64,000 bases of DNA, taken from contig JAOMWM010000001.1 of the NCBI GenBank assembly GCA_028357285.1, forward strand, positions 124,001 to 188,000. Direction: 5' to 3'. The stretch's first letter is position 1; every line of letters starts with the position of its first letter. The notes beneath the pieces were generated by a model that was not told the DNA's origin, searched no databases, and saw nothing but the letters and a program-made list of their open reading frames with translations. The position numbers and the translations under genes were made by a program. The stretch comes from Schleiferiaceae bacterium (lineage in GTDB: Bacteria; Bacteroidota; Bacteroidia; Flavobacteriales; Schleiferiaceae). Shown here piece after piece: positions 49,350 through 57,876 of this stretch.

Positions 49350-50999
49350 ATGAAACCATCAATGTTGAAAAACATAAATCCCACAGAACTAAAGGCTTGG
49401 AAAAAGCTTCAGAAAAACTTCGACAACGATAAACGCGCATTAAAAACACGTTTTTTCGAGGATCCAGACCGATTCAATAAATACCACATCAAGTGGGACG
49501 GTCTTTTGTTCGATTTTTCTAAAAACCATATAGGTTCCGAAACCTTTAGTCTCTTTAAAGAACTCTTGAACGAAGCAAATGTTCGAGAGGCAATACAATT
49601 ACAACAAGGCGGGGAAAAAATCAACGTCACTGAAAACCGTGCAGTATTACATACAGCTCTAAGAAATATGTCGGGCGACCCAGTCCTAATGGACGGTGAA
49701 GACGTCATGCCTGGTATTCGCGATTCATGGGCAAAGTTGGCCGCATTCTCAAACGAGATTCGCTCAGGGGTTTGGAAGGGTCATACTGGAAAACGCATTA
49801 CCGATGTAGTAAACATTGGTATAGGCGGCTCCGATTTAGGACCACGCATGGTTATAAATGCACTTCGTCCGTTCGTTACAGATGAAATGGATTTCCATTT
49901 TGTAGCGAATGTTGATGGCGCAGATTTACATGAAGTTTTGCGTAAAATTGATGCAGAAACAACGCTGTTTATCATCGCATCTAAAACCTTTACCACGCAA
50001 GAAACCATGAAAAATGCGAACAGCGCAAAAGCATGGTTTCTGAGCAAAGGCGGTGCGGAATCCTCAGTTGCGAAACACTTCGTTGCTGTAAGTACAAATG
50101 CTGAGGGTGTTGCAGGTTTTGGAATTGACACCAAAAATATGTTTGGATTCTGGGACTGGGTTGGAGGACGCTACAGCGTTTGGTCGGCGATCGGTCTTCC
50201 AGTTATACTGGCCATCGGTTTTCAGGGTTTCCAGGAGTTTTTAAGTGGCGCACATGCCATGGATAAACACGTGGCAACTGAGGATTGGGACAAAAACATT
50301 CCCGCGCAAATGGCCATGTTGGGCATCTGGTACCGCAATTTTCACGGGGCCGCAAGTCATGCTATTCTTCCATACGATCAATATATGGATAGATTCGCTG
50401 CCTATTTCCAACAAGGTGATATGGAGAGTAACGGAAAATATGTTGGTCGAAACGGTAAAAAAGTAAACTACGCTACGGGTCCTATTATATGGGGCGAACC
50501 TGGGACGAACGGCCAACACGCATTCTACCAATTAATTCACCAAGGTACCGATCTGATCCCAGCCGATTTCATCGCATCGAAGAAACCGCAACACAGCTTA
50601 AAAGATCATCACCCTATTCTCCTCGCAAACTTCATTGCTCAAACAGAGGCATTAATGACCGGGAAAACCAGAACAGAAGTTGAGATCGAAATGCGTCAAG
50701 CTGGAATTTCCGATACAACGGTCGAAGAAATCGCCCCGTTCCGCGTTTTTGAAGGGAATCGTCCCACAAACAGCATTGTTGCAGATGAATTAAACCCTTA
50801 TCATTTAGGCCAATTAATTGCAGCATATGAGCACAAAATCTTTATACAGGGTTATATCTGGAATGTCTTCAGCTACGACCAGTGGGGTGTCGAATTAGGA
50901 AAGGTTTTAGCAAAAGCTGTTTTGGGAGAACTTACGGGTAGCGGTGTGCCACATGAGCACGACAGTTCTACCAACGCTTTGATCAATTATTTGAAATAA
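49350..50999 (+). CDS. pgi: Glucose-6-phosphate isomerase
   Basis: 549 residues, normal length for the bacterial long form. Interconverts glucose 6-phosphate and fructose 6-phosphate. The sugar-phosphate site '[19 protein letters not shown]' (~154), '[19 protein letters not shown]' (~268), the catalytic Glu/His regions ('[19 protein letters not shown]') and the family signature '[18 protein letters not shown]' (~500) are all intact. Monocistronic; converges on the MarR gene with a 6-nt gap. Confidence 0.96.
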   Translation: MKPSMLKNINPTELKAWKKLQKNFDNDKRALKTRFFEDPDRFNKYHIKWDGLLFDFSKNHIGSETFSLFKELLNEANVREAIQLQQGGEKINVTENRAVLHTALRNMSGDPVLMDGEDVMPGIRDSWAKLAAFSNEIRSGVWKGHTGKRITDVVNIGIGGSDLGPRMVINALRPFVTDEMDFHFVANVDGADLHEVLRKIDAETTLFIIASKTFTTQETMKNANSAKAWFLSKGGAESSVAKHFVAVSTNAEGVAGFGIDTKNMFGFWDWVGGRYSVWSAIGLPVILAIGFQGFQEFLSGAHAMDKHVATEDWDKNIPAQMAMLGIWYRNFHGAASHAILPYDQYMDRFAAYFQQGDMESNGKYVGRNGKKVNYATGPIIWGEPGTNGQHAFYQLIHQGTDLIPADFIASKKPQHSLKDHHPILLANFIAQTEALMTGKTRTEVEIEMRQAGISDTTVEEIAPFRVFEGNRPTNSIVADELNPYHLGQLIAAYEHKIFIQGYIWNVFSYDQWGVELGKVLAKAVLGELTGSGVPHEHDSSTNALINYLK

Positions 51000-51005
51000 A
51001 CACTG

Positions 51006-51458
51006 TTACAGTGAAGCTCTAAAAGCGTCCAGCAGCTCATTGAGTTGTTGGGCGCTTTCTTCTTTCACACCACTAGCCAATTGATCTATGGTTTCTTGTT
51101 CCATTAAACGCTTTACCAGGGCTTGCCCTCTTTCGGTAAGGAAAACATGAACAACACGTCGATCGTCTCGATCGCGTTGCTTAAGAAGGAGTTCCATCGT
51201 TTCTAATCGGTCTACCATGCGCGATGCGTCGCTCATCTTATCCAACATACGCTCGCGAATCTCGGAAGTGGTAATTCCCTCATCGCCAGCACCGTTCACA
51301 ATACGTAAAACATTGTATTGCTGCATGGTCACGCCCTCATCCTTGAGCACCGTGGCAATCCTACTTTTCAGTTGATTATAGGTGTAAATAAGATTTACAA
51401 TGAGCTTTGACTGTTCGCTACGAAATGCCTTCTGCTTGATTTCTTGTTCGAGGTCCAT
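51006..51458 (-). CDS. MarR-family transcriptional regulator
   Basis: 150 residues. Winged-helix dimeric repressor/activator type. 'TMQQYNVLRIVNGAGDEGIT' and 'TSEIRERMLDKMSDASRMVD' form the DNA-binding helices, and 'LLKQRDRDDRRVVHVFLTER' the beta wing, with the conserved DxRxxxVxLTExG pattern. Ligand and targets unknown; no obvious partner gene is adjacent. Confidence 0.9.
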   Translation of the reverse strand: MDLEQEIKQKAFRSEQSKLIVNLIYTYNQLKSRIATVLKDEGVTMQQYNVLRIVNGAGDEGITTSEIRERMLDKMSDASRMVDRLETMELLLKQRDRDDRRVVHVFLTERGQALVKRLMEQETIDQLASGVKEESAQQLNELLDAFRASL

Positions 51459-51536
51459 GCTGGATTAACGTAAAAACAAGGTTGATGTTCAAACATCGAA
51501 TTCGTAAAAAGAAAACCCGCTATCGCGAGCTTAATT

Positions 51537-52100
51537 TTATACGGTCATTATATCCTTTTCTTTCTTCGTAAAGAGTTCATCACATTTTGTAATGTGATCA
51601 TCTGTCATTTTTTGAATGTCCGCTTCTAAGTCTTTACGTAAATCCTCACTGAGACCGTCATTGCCTAATTTCTTGAGCTCATCCATCGCAGATTTACGCG
51701 CTGCACGAACACCAACTTTAGCATTCTCACTTTCACCCTTTGCAAGCTTTGCAAGATCACGACGACGCTCTTCCGTTAAAGGCGGTACGCTAATGATAAC
51801 GCTCTCGCCATTATTCATGGGATTAAAGCCTAAACCGGCATTCATGATGGCCTTTTCAATCTCAGTGATTAACTGCTTCTCCCACGGCTGAATGCTAATG
51901 GTCCGTGCATCAGGTGTGTTTACATTACTGACTTGCGACAAGGGGGTAGGTGCACCGTAGTATTCTACCATGACTCCTTCAAGCATGGAAGGGTTTGCGC
52001 GACCAGCGCGAATCTTTACCATCGCCTTTTCTAAATGGCTAATGGCACGATCCATATCATCCTTCGTTGCATCAAAAACAAAATCTATTTCGTCTTGCAT
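51537..52100 (-). CDS. frr: Ribosome recycling factor
   Basis: 187 residues, standard length. With EF-G it splits post-termination ribosomes. 'SHLEKAMVKIRAGRANPSML', 'YYGAPTPLSQVSNVNTPDAR' and 'VPPLTEERRRDLAKLAKGE' are family hallmarks. It follows pyrH by 18 nt in the common pyrH-frr order. Confidence 0.96.
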   Translation of the reverse strand: MQDEIDFVFDATKDDMDRAISHLEKAMVKIRAGRANPSMLEGVMVEYYGAPTPLSQVSNVNTPDARTISIQPWEKQLITEIEKAIMNAGLGFNPMNNGESVIISVPPLTEERRRDLAKLAKGESENAKVGVRAARKSAMDELKKLGNDGLSEDLRKDLEADIQKMTDDHITKCDELFTKKEKDIMTV

Positions 52101-52118
52101 CCTGTTGAATTGATTTTA

Positions 52119-52829
52119 TTAATTCTTAACTAAAGTGCCCACTCCTGGAGTACCTTCTATGACCTTCATCAAGTTTCCTGAAGTATTCATATCAAATACA
52201 ATAATGGGCAGCTCGTTCTCTTTGCTGAGTGTAAATGCAGTCATGTCCATCACATTCAAACCCTTATCATATACCTCTTTGAAGCTAAGCCTCTCAAATT
52301 TCGTGGCCGATGCATCTTTTTCTGGATCTGCACTATAAATACCATCCACACGTGTTCCTTTTAGAATCACATCTGCTTGAATTTCAACTGCACGTAGTGT
52401 AGCACCAGTATCAGTTGTGAAATATGGATTACCAGTACCTGCAGAGAAAATAACCACACGGCCTTTTTCGAGATGACGAATAGCACGACGACGGATAAAA
52501 GGCTCAGCCACTTTATCCATCTCTATAGCACTCTGAAGTCTCGTTTTGACACCTGCAGTTTCAAGAGCACCTTGCAAAGCTAAACCATTAATAACTGTGG
52601 CCAGCATCCCCATATGGTCCGCCTGAACGCGGTCCATACCTTGCGATGCACCACTGATACCGCGGAATATATTACCACCACCGATAACCACTCCTACTTG
52701 CACTCCTAATCTAGCTACTGCTTTAATTTCTTCAGCATACTCAGCAATCCTATTGGAATCGATACCAAATTCTTTATCACCCATTAGGGCTTCTCCGCTT
52801 AATTTCAGAAGGACACGATTGTATTTCAT
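52119..52829 (-). CDS. pyrH: UMP kinase
   Basis: 236 residues. Hexameric amino-acid-kinase-fold enzyme phosphorylating UMP to UDP. '[20 protein letters not shown]' at the N-terminus, '[20 protein letters not shown]' (~45), '[20 protein letters not shown]' (~130) and '[20 protein letters not shown]' are intact. It has its own well-formed promoter, separate from the upstream tsf unit. Confidence 0.96.
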   Translation of the reverse strand: MKYNRVLLKLSGEALMGDKEFGIDSNRIAEYAEEIKAVARLGVQVGVVIGGGNIFRGISGASQGMDRVQADHMGMLATVINGLALQGALETAGVKTRLQSAIEMDKVAEPFIRRRAIRHLEKGRVVIFSAGTGNPYFTTDTGATLRAVEIQADVILKGTRVDGIYSADPEKDASATKFERLSFKEVYDKGLNVMDMTAFTLSKENELPIIVFDMNTSGNLMKVIEGTPGVGTLVKN

Positions 52830-52846
52830 ATCTGTAGATTTGAAGA

Positions 52847-52854
52847 CAAATATA
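52847..52854 (-). promoter_or_regulatory. Promoter of pyrH: TTG-N21-TATATTTG
   Basis: Minus-strand TATATTTG matches TAnnTTTG, with TTG (plus-strand CAA 52876-52878) exactly 21 nt upstream. It lies 17 nt before the pyrH ATG. Confidence 0.65.
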
Positions 52855-52931
52855 CCGCAACTATCATAGGCAATCCAACGAGTTAATTCTAGTTTTTAAA
52901 CCGTTACCAACTTTTACGCTTAAGACCAAAA

Positions 52932-52961
52932 AAAACCGCGATGGCTAGCCATCGCGGTTTT
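52932..52961 (-). terminator. Terminator after tsf
   Basis: Perfect palindrome AAAACCGCGATGGCT / AGCCATCGCGGTTTT, T-rich on the minus strand, just beyond the tsf stop. Confidence 0.9.
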
Positions 52962-52983
52962 AAACGTTCAATTAAGTACGTGA

Positions 52984-53802
52984 TTATAAGCTAACACGCT
53001 TGAAATCTACTACTGCTAAACCTGCTTCAACGCTAGTCAAGTATTTCGATACACTCAACTTGCTGTCTTTAATAAAGTCTTGATCTACCAAAGTATTCTC
53101 CTTGAAGAATTTATTCAAACGACCTGTCGCAATTTTCTCGAGCATTTCCTCTGGCTTGCCTTCTTGACGTGCCAAATCTTTTCCGACTTCTAATTCACGA
53201 TCGATAACCTCCTGAGATACAGCATCACGATTCAAAGCTACTGGATTCATTGCCGCAGCTTGCATTGCAACGTCACGACCTGCTTCAGCAGCTTCAGCAG
53301 TCAAGCCTACTAATGTGCCAATTTTGTTTCCCATGTGAATGTATGAAGCTACGTAAGGGGCGCTTACTGTCGCCATTTCAGCAACTTCAATCTTCTCACC
53401 GATAACACCAGTCTGCTCCTGCAATTTAGCTGCAACAGTTAAGCCACCTTCAAATTCAACAGCACCGAGCTCTTCAGCAGTCGATACGCCAGAAGCCAAA
53501 GCGATATCAGCAATCTTGTTTGCCAATGCAACGAAGTTTTCGTTTTTAGCAACAAAATCAGTTTCACAAGACAGTTTTATAACTGCACCTTTATCAGCAC
53601 CGTTAGTCTTTGCAATAACAGCACCTTCGGTTGCGTCACGATCAGCGCGCTTTGCAGCTACTTTCTGACCTTTCTTTCTTAGTATGTCAACTGCAGCTTC
53701 GAAATCACCTTCGGATTCGACCAACGCTTTTTTACAGTCCATCATACCAGCTCCAGTTTGCTTTCTGAGTTTGTTTACTTCAGCAGCGGTAATCTTTGCC
53801 AT
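52984..53802 (-). CDS. tsf: Translation elongation factor Ts
   Basis: 272 residues. Nucleotide exchange factor for EF-Tu. The N-terminal UBA-like domain 'ITAAEVNKLRKQTGAGMMDC' followed by 'KKALVESEGDFEAAVDILRK', and 'IKLSCETDFVAKNENFVALA' in the core (TDFVAxN contacts EF-Tu), are diagnostic. It follows rpsB with ~103 nt containing a hairpin that may tune relative expression. Confidence 0.96.
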   Translation of the reverse strand: MAKITAAEVNKLRKQTGAGMMDCKKALVESEGDFEAAVDILRKKGQKVAAKRADRDATEGAVIAKTNGADKGAVIKLSCETDFVAKNENFVALANKIADIALASGVSTAEELGAVEFEGGLTVAAKLQEQTGVIGEKIEVAEMATVSAPYVASYIHMGNKIGTLVGLTAEAAEAGRDVAMQAAAMNPVALNRDAVSQEVIDRELEVGKDLARQEGKPEEMLEKIATGRLNKFFKENTLVDQDFIKDSKLSVSKYLTSVEAGLAVVDFKRVSL

Positions 53803-53830
53803 GATATAGAGTATTAATTTTAAATTTTAA

Positions 53831-53868
53831 TTAAAAAGAGAGCCGCAAAGGTATTCCCTACGGCTCTC
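53831..53868 (-). terminator. Hairpin between rpsB and tsf
   Basis: Stem GAGAGCCG / CGGCTCTC with a 15-nt loop, followed on the minus strand by TTTTTAAT. It resembles an intrinsic terminator. With no TAnnTTTG box between it and tsf, partial read-through or attenuation is more likely than a full stop. Confidence 0.65.
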
Positions 53869-53905
53869 TCAAAAAGTCTTTATTGTTTCAACAAAGCGTT
53901 AAGGA

Positions 53906-54652
53906 TTAAGCCTTAGCCGCTTTCTTGTCAATTTTTGCTTGCTCAGCAGTAGCTTTATCGCTCTTGCGCTGAGAGAGACCTGCTTTCACACCTTCAGTTA
54001 CGAATTCCATAACAGCCGCGATACTTCTTGAAGCATCATCATTTGATGGAATTGCGTAATCTACGCGGCGAGGGTCAGAGTTTGTATCTACCATACCAAA
54101 CGTTGGGATTCCCAACTTGATGGCTTCGTCTACAGCAATGTTTTCACGCTTAATGTCAACGATAAATAAGGCAGCCGGTAAACGATTCATATCTGCTACT
54201 GAACCCAAATCCTTTTCAAGCTTCGCACGCTGACGATCTACCTGAAGACGCTCGCGCTTTGAAAGTGTTTCGAACGTTCCGTTTTCTTTCATCTTATCGA
54301 TGCTCTGCATCTTCTTGATGGCTTTACGGATCGTTACGAAGTTCGTCAACATACCTCCTGGCCAACGCTCAGTTACGTAAGGCATGTTTGCTTCGCCTGC
54401 GTATTTCGCTACGATTTCTTTAGCTTGTTTTTTCGTTGCTACGAAAAGGATTTTACGACCTGATGCTGCAATTTTCTGGAGAGCTTCAGTAGCCTCTGTC
54501 ATTTTTGCTTCAGTCTTGTGAAGGTCGATTACGTGAATCCCATTGCGCTCCATAAAGATGTAAGGCGCCATGTTTGGATTCCACTTACGGGTGAGGTGTC
54601 CAAAGTGTACACCGGCATCCATGAGTTTTTTAATGTTGTCTGTTACTGCCAT
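53906..54652 (-). CDS. rpsB: 30S ribosomal protein S2
   Basis: 248 residues from the ATG at 54652 (MAVTDNIKKLMDAG); the track start 30 nt earlier lacks the conserved opening. Signatures 'AGVHFGHLTRKWNPNMAPYI' and 'PYVTERWPGGMLTNFVTIRK' (~100-119) and 'PDAxF/D-like' 'LPAALFIVDIKRENIAVDEA' are present. The C-terminal Lys/Ala-rich tail is typical. Third gene of the rplM-rpsI-rpsB-tsf run. Confidence 0.96.
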   Translation of the reverse strand: MAVTDNIKKLMDAGVHFGHLTRKWNPNMAPYIFMERNGIHVIDLHKTEAKMTEATEALQKIAASGRKILFVATKKQAKEIVAKYAGEANMPYVTERWPGGMLTNFVTIRKAIKKMQSIDKMKENGTFETLSKRERLQVDRQRAKLEKDLGSVADMNRLPAALFIVDIKRENIAVDEAIKLGIPTFGMVDTNSDPRRVDYAIPSNDDASRSIAAVMEFVTEGVKAGLSQRKSDKATAEQAKIDKKAAKA

Positions 54653-54732
54653 TTTTTTGAGTTTACTTTCCCTAGTAAGCAATGTACCAGTAGCCTTGTA
54701 AGAGTCTGGTCCATTTGGATACTAAATCTCGA

Positions 54733-55119
54733 TTAACGTTTAGAGAACTGGAATTTCTTACGTGCTTTCTTCTGACCGAATTTCTTACGCTCAACCATAC
54801 GTGGGTCACGAGTAAGTAGTCCGGCAGGCTTCAACGATGTGCGGTTCTCGTTATCGATCTCAGAAAGAATACGAGATACACCCAAACGAATCGCCTCAGC
54901 TTGACCAGTGATACCACCACCAAATACATTGACTTTAACGTCGTATTTGCCAGAAGTTTCTGTCAAACTGAAAGGCTGCTCCATTTTGTAGTGCAACGGC
55001 GCAGTGTTGAAGTAGTCCTTATAGTCCTTGCCATTTACGGTGATGGTACCAGTACCTTCATCCATGTAGACACGAGCTACAGAAGTTTTACGTCTTCCAA
55101 TTGCGTGAAACTTTGCCAT
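54733..55119 (-). CDS. rpsI: 30S ribosomal protein S9
   Basis: 128 residues. 'FHAIGRRKTSVARVYMDEGT' at the start, 'GGGITGQAEAIRLGVSRIL' in the core, and the basic tail 'KKFGQKKARKKFQFSKR', which reaches into the decoding site, are all standard. It follows rplM by 10 nt. Confidence 0.97.
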   Translation of the reverse strand: MAKFHAIGRRKTSVARVYMDEGTGTITVNGKDYKDYFNTAPLHYKMEQPFSLTETSGKYDVKVNVFGGGITGQAEAIRLGVSRILSEIDNENRTSLKPAGLLTRDPRMVERKKFGQKKARKKFQFSKR

Positions 55120-55129
55120 TTATTATTAC

Positions 55130-55585
55130 TTATTTGATTTCATTAATGTTGATCACCGTTGGCTTCTGAGCTTCATTCTTGTGCTCAGGACCAGCATATA
55201 CGTGCAAGTTGCGGAACAACTCAGCACCAAGGCGATTCTTAGGAAGCATACCCTTTACTGCCTTCTCGACAATGCGCTCTGGGAACTTTGCCATGATTTG
55301 CTCAGGGTTTGTAGTACGCTGACCACCTGGGTAACCCGTGTGCCATATGTACGTTTTGTCGGTCATTTTATTTCCGCTCAAAACTACTTTCTCAGCGTTC
55401 ACTATAATAACGTTGTCGCCACAGTCAACGTGAGGTGTGTAATTAGGCTTGCGCTTACCTCTAATAAGTAAGGCTACCTTAGATGCCAAACGTCCTAGTG
55501 TTTGACCTTCTGCGTCAACTACTAGCCAGTTCTTTTCAACTGACGCCGCGTTGGCTGAAACTGTCTTGTAACTTAATGTATTCAC
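55130..55585 (-). CDS. rplM: 50S ribosomal protein L13
   Basis: 151 residues. 'WLVVDAEGQTLGRLASKVAL' (~19-38), 'CGDNVIIVNAEKVVLSGNKM' and 'AVKGMLPKNRLGAELFRNLH' (~115-134) are family hallmarks. First gene of the ribosomal run, with a promoter and a short structured leader upstream. Confidence 0.97.
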   Translation of the reverse strand: MNTLSYKTVSANAASVEKNWLVVDAEGQTLGRLASKVALLIRGKRKPNYTPHVDCGDNVIIVNAEKVVLSGNKMTDKTYIWHTGYPGGQRTTNPEQIMAKFPERIVEKAVKGMLPKNRLGAELFRNLHVYAGPEHKNEAQKPTVININEIK

Positions 55586-55612
55586 CGCTAATGCGTTTTA
55601 TATGTTTAAAGT

Positions 55613-55628
55613 GGTTGTGTGTACAACC
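55613..55628 (-). other. Hairpin in the rplM leader
   Basis: Inverted repeat GGTTGT-acac-ACAACC (minus-strand sense) inside the ~50-nt 5' leader between the predicted promoter and the L13 start, next to a CCCtttttGGG pairing possibility. Ribosomal protein leaders often carry autoregulatory structures; binding by L13 or S9 is only a guess. Confidence 0.4.
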
Positions 55629-55642
55629 CCCAAAAAGGGCTG

Positions 55643-55650
55643 CGAAAATA
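55643..55650 (-). promoter_or_regulatory. Probable rplM promoter: TTG-N21-TATTTTCG
   Basis: Minus-strand TATTTTCG has one mismatch to TAnnTTTG, and a TTG (plus-strand CAA 55672-55674) lies exactly 21 nt upstream. The start codon is 57 nt downstream. Confidence 0.5.
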
Positions 55651-55759
55651 CATCTTTATTTAGCTAAGAACCAAAAATCTATGCACAAATTGTTGACATC
55701 TTGAATAGTGCATCGCTTTTGAGTTGGATTCGTGGACAATTAGCACGAAATTGCACGTC

Positions 55760-57790
55760 ATGCAAAAATACATACTATCCCCTATTCTAGCAGTATTTAT
55801 CTTTCTTTCTGCACCACTGTTTGGTCAAAAATGTGGGCACGACGTGCTGGAAGAAGAAGTTAAACGACTGTACCCCAACTTCGAAGCGGACGAAGCTGAA
55901 TTCATCTCGACGGTAAATTTTAATGAACCACACCTCACTGAGGCTGTCGTTCATACCATTCCCGTAGTTGTGCACATCATTTACGATTCGCAAAGCGATA
56001 ATATTTCCGATAAGCAAGTACGTGACGCTATTATTGGTTTAAATGAAGACTATCGACGCTTAAATGCCGATACTTCTAATACGCGCTCAATTTTTCAAGG
56101 GGTAGCTGCAGATTGTGAGATTGAATTTCAATTGGCAAAACTGAACCCACAAGGAAACTGTACTACGGCCATTACACGAACTCAAAGCGCATTGAGTGTT
56201 GGAGCAAACAATAACGTAAAAGGACTGATCAGCTGGCCGAACAATAAATACCTTAATATTTGGGTAGTTAATAGTATCTCGCTTGCAAGCAGTGGTACAG
56301 GAACGGTTTTGGGATATGCTTACAAACCTAACCCTGGACAAGGTACTACGTATGACGGCATTGTGATTCGTCACGATCGTATGGGTAGAATTGGTACGGG
56401 AATAAGTATGGGTAGAACACTAACGCATGAGGCGGGACATTATTTAGGTCTAGATCATCCGTTTAAAGGCGGTTGTTTCTCAGGGGACAATTGTGCCGAT
56501 ACGCCTCCCGTTTTAGAAGCAAGTTATGGTTGTAACACCAACGCAAACACCTGTTCCAACGACAGTCCAAACAAACTGGATATGATCGAGAATTATATGG
56601 ATTATGCAGACGACAACTGCATGAATCTATTCACAGACGATCAACGCGCCATCATGCGTTCGAACCTTGCTAATGTCGTGAGACGAGGTTATTTGATTAG
56701 CACAACTAATGCACAGAATACCGGTATTGAATCAGGAATGGCATTACCGTGCGCGCCGCAAGCGAATTTCAAAGCGAGTCAAACCGCCATTTGTAATGGG
56801 TCTACGGTTCAATTTACCGATATGAGCACCTTCGGTAATGCCACCAATTGGTCATGGTATTTCCCGGGAGGCACACCATCTACCTCAACTGCGCAGAATC
56901 CAACCGTTACTTACAACAACGCATCGGGCAAGTCCTATAAAAATTATGATGTTGCTTTAACTGTAACCAATGCCGTAGGAACTTCACAATCCTCTATTGA
57001 CGGCTACATGAGTGTGCATACGCCGAACAGTACCATTTGGGCGAATAGTTTTAACTCTGGTTTCGAATTTAATGATATCCCCAACGGTACTTGGCACGTA
57101 GAAAATTCTGAAGGCGATAATATTAAATGGGAACGCAACAGCTTCAATAGTTTTGAAGGAAATTTCTCTGTCAAGCTTGATAATTATAACAACGAGCCGG
57201 ATAATACCGATGCATTGGTCACCAACTTTATCAATGTTAATAGAGCGACAGCCATGAATTTCAGTTTCCGTTATGCCGTTGCCAGTAAGCCTGGTTTCGC
57301 GATGGACCAGATCAATGTTAGTGTAAGCCAGGATTGTGGGGAAAGCTGGGAAAGCGTTCGCACTTTGCTCGGGCCCCTATTATATGCAGCGACAAATAAA
57401 GCAAATCCTTGGAATCCTACTACAAGTAGTAATTGGCGTAAAGTAACTGTAGGACTGGATGATTTTGTCGGTAACCAGCCTATCATGATAAAGGTTGCCT
57501 TTACTTCTGGAGGTGGCAATAATGCCTTCCTCGATGATTTCAACCTAGCTGTTACGCTTGATCAAAAAGAACTCAGCGCAGCGCAAATCAGTATTTATCC
57601 TAACCCGAGTAATGGTCGTTTCAATGTGGAAGGTTTACCTGCTGGAACACCGTATACCATTTACAGTACCGACGGTCAAGCCATACAACGAGGTTTATTG
57701 GATTTAGACGCCGCCCTCGAGCTTACAGCTCCGGCAGGCTATTATCTATTCCAAGCCGCCAGTATTCGCAAAGCGTTGATCATCCAATAA
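55760..57790 (+). CDS. Secreted M43-type zinc metalloprotease with PKD and T9SS domains
   Basis: 676 residues from ATG 55760; the track's earlier TTG precedes the signal peptide 'QKYILSPILAVFIFLSAPLF'. The metzincin zinc motif 'LTHEAGHYLGLDHPFKGGC' (HExxHxxGxxH, ~220) and the downstream Met-turn 'IENYMDYADDNCMNLFTDDQ' (~277) identify the M43 (cytophagalysin/pappalysin) family. It is followed by a PKD domain (~335-430, 'WYFPGGTPSTSTAQNPTVTY'), a jelly-roll-like segment ('NSFNSFEGNFSVKLDNYNNE'), and a type A sorting domain ('ISIYPNPSNGRFNVEGLPAG' to the end). Extracellular protein degradation is the expected role. The Cys-rich stretch after the zinc site fits disulfide stabilisation. Confidence 0.92.
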   Translation: MQKYILSPILAVFIFLSAPLFGQKCGHDVLEEEVKRLYPNFEADEAEFISTVNFNEPHLTEAVVHTIPVVVHIIYDSQSDNISDKQVRDAIIGLNEDYRRLNADTSNTRSIFQGVAADCEIEFQLAKLNPQGNCTTAITRTQSALSVGANNNVKGLISWPNNKYLNIWVVNSISLASSGTGTVLGYAYKPNPGQGTTYDGIVIRHDRMGRIGTGISMGRTLTHEAGHYLGLDHPFKGGCFSGDNCADTPPVLEASYGCNTNANTCSNDSPNKLDMIENYMDYADDNCMNLFTDDQRAIMRSNLANVVRRGYLISTTNAQNTGIESGMALPCAPQANFKASQTAICNGSTVQFTDMSTFGNATNWSWYFPGGTPSTSTAQNPTVTYNNASGKSYKNYDVALTVTNAVGTSQSSIDGYMSVHTPNSTIWANSFNSGFEFNDIPNGTWHVENSEGDNIKWERNSFNSFEGNFSVKLDNYNNEPDNTDALVTNFINVNRATAMNFSFRYAVASKPGFAMDQINVSVSQDCGESWESVRTLLGPLLYAATNKANPWNPTTSSNWRKVTVGLDDFVGNQPIMIKVAFTSGGGNNAFLDDFNLAVTLDQKELSAAQISIYPNPSNGRFNVEGLPAGTPYTIYSTDGQAIQRGLLDLDAALELTAPAGYYLFQAASIRKALIIQ

Positions 57791-57840
57791 GCAGCGAATC
57801 TTCACAGCGAAGCCCCGGCGGAGCCGAAAATTTGAGCACA

Positions 57841-57869
57841 AAAAAAGGCGCCCACTGGGCGCCTTTTTT
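57841..57869. terminator. Bidirectional terminator between the protease and BNR-propeller genes
   Basis: Perfect 13-bp inverted repeat AAAAAAGGCGCCC-act-GGGCGCCTTTTTT between convergent genes. Confidence 0.93.
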
Positions 57870-57876
57870 CTTCGCT

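Noticed and set aside
51001-51013. Palindrome CACTGTTACAGTG between pgi and marR as an operator or terminator
   Set aside because: It overlaps the marR stop codon, has no T-tract, and lies downstream of both convergent genes, so an operator role is unlikely. Short palindromes of this size arise by chance.
57812-57832. Short GGCGGAGCCGAAAA hairpin, similar to GGCCGCAGGCCGAAAA at 48121, as a dispersed repeat family
   Set aside because: Only two loosely similar copies were seen, both near terminators. Too little to call a repeat element without a genome-wide search.
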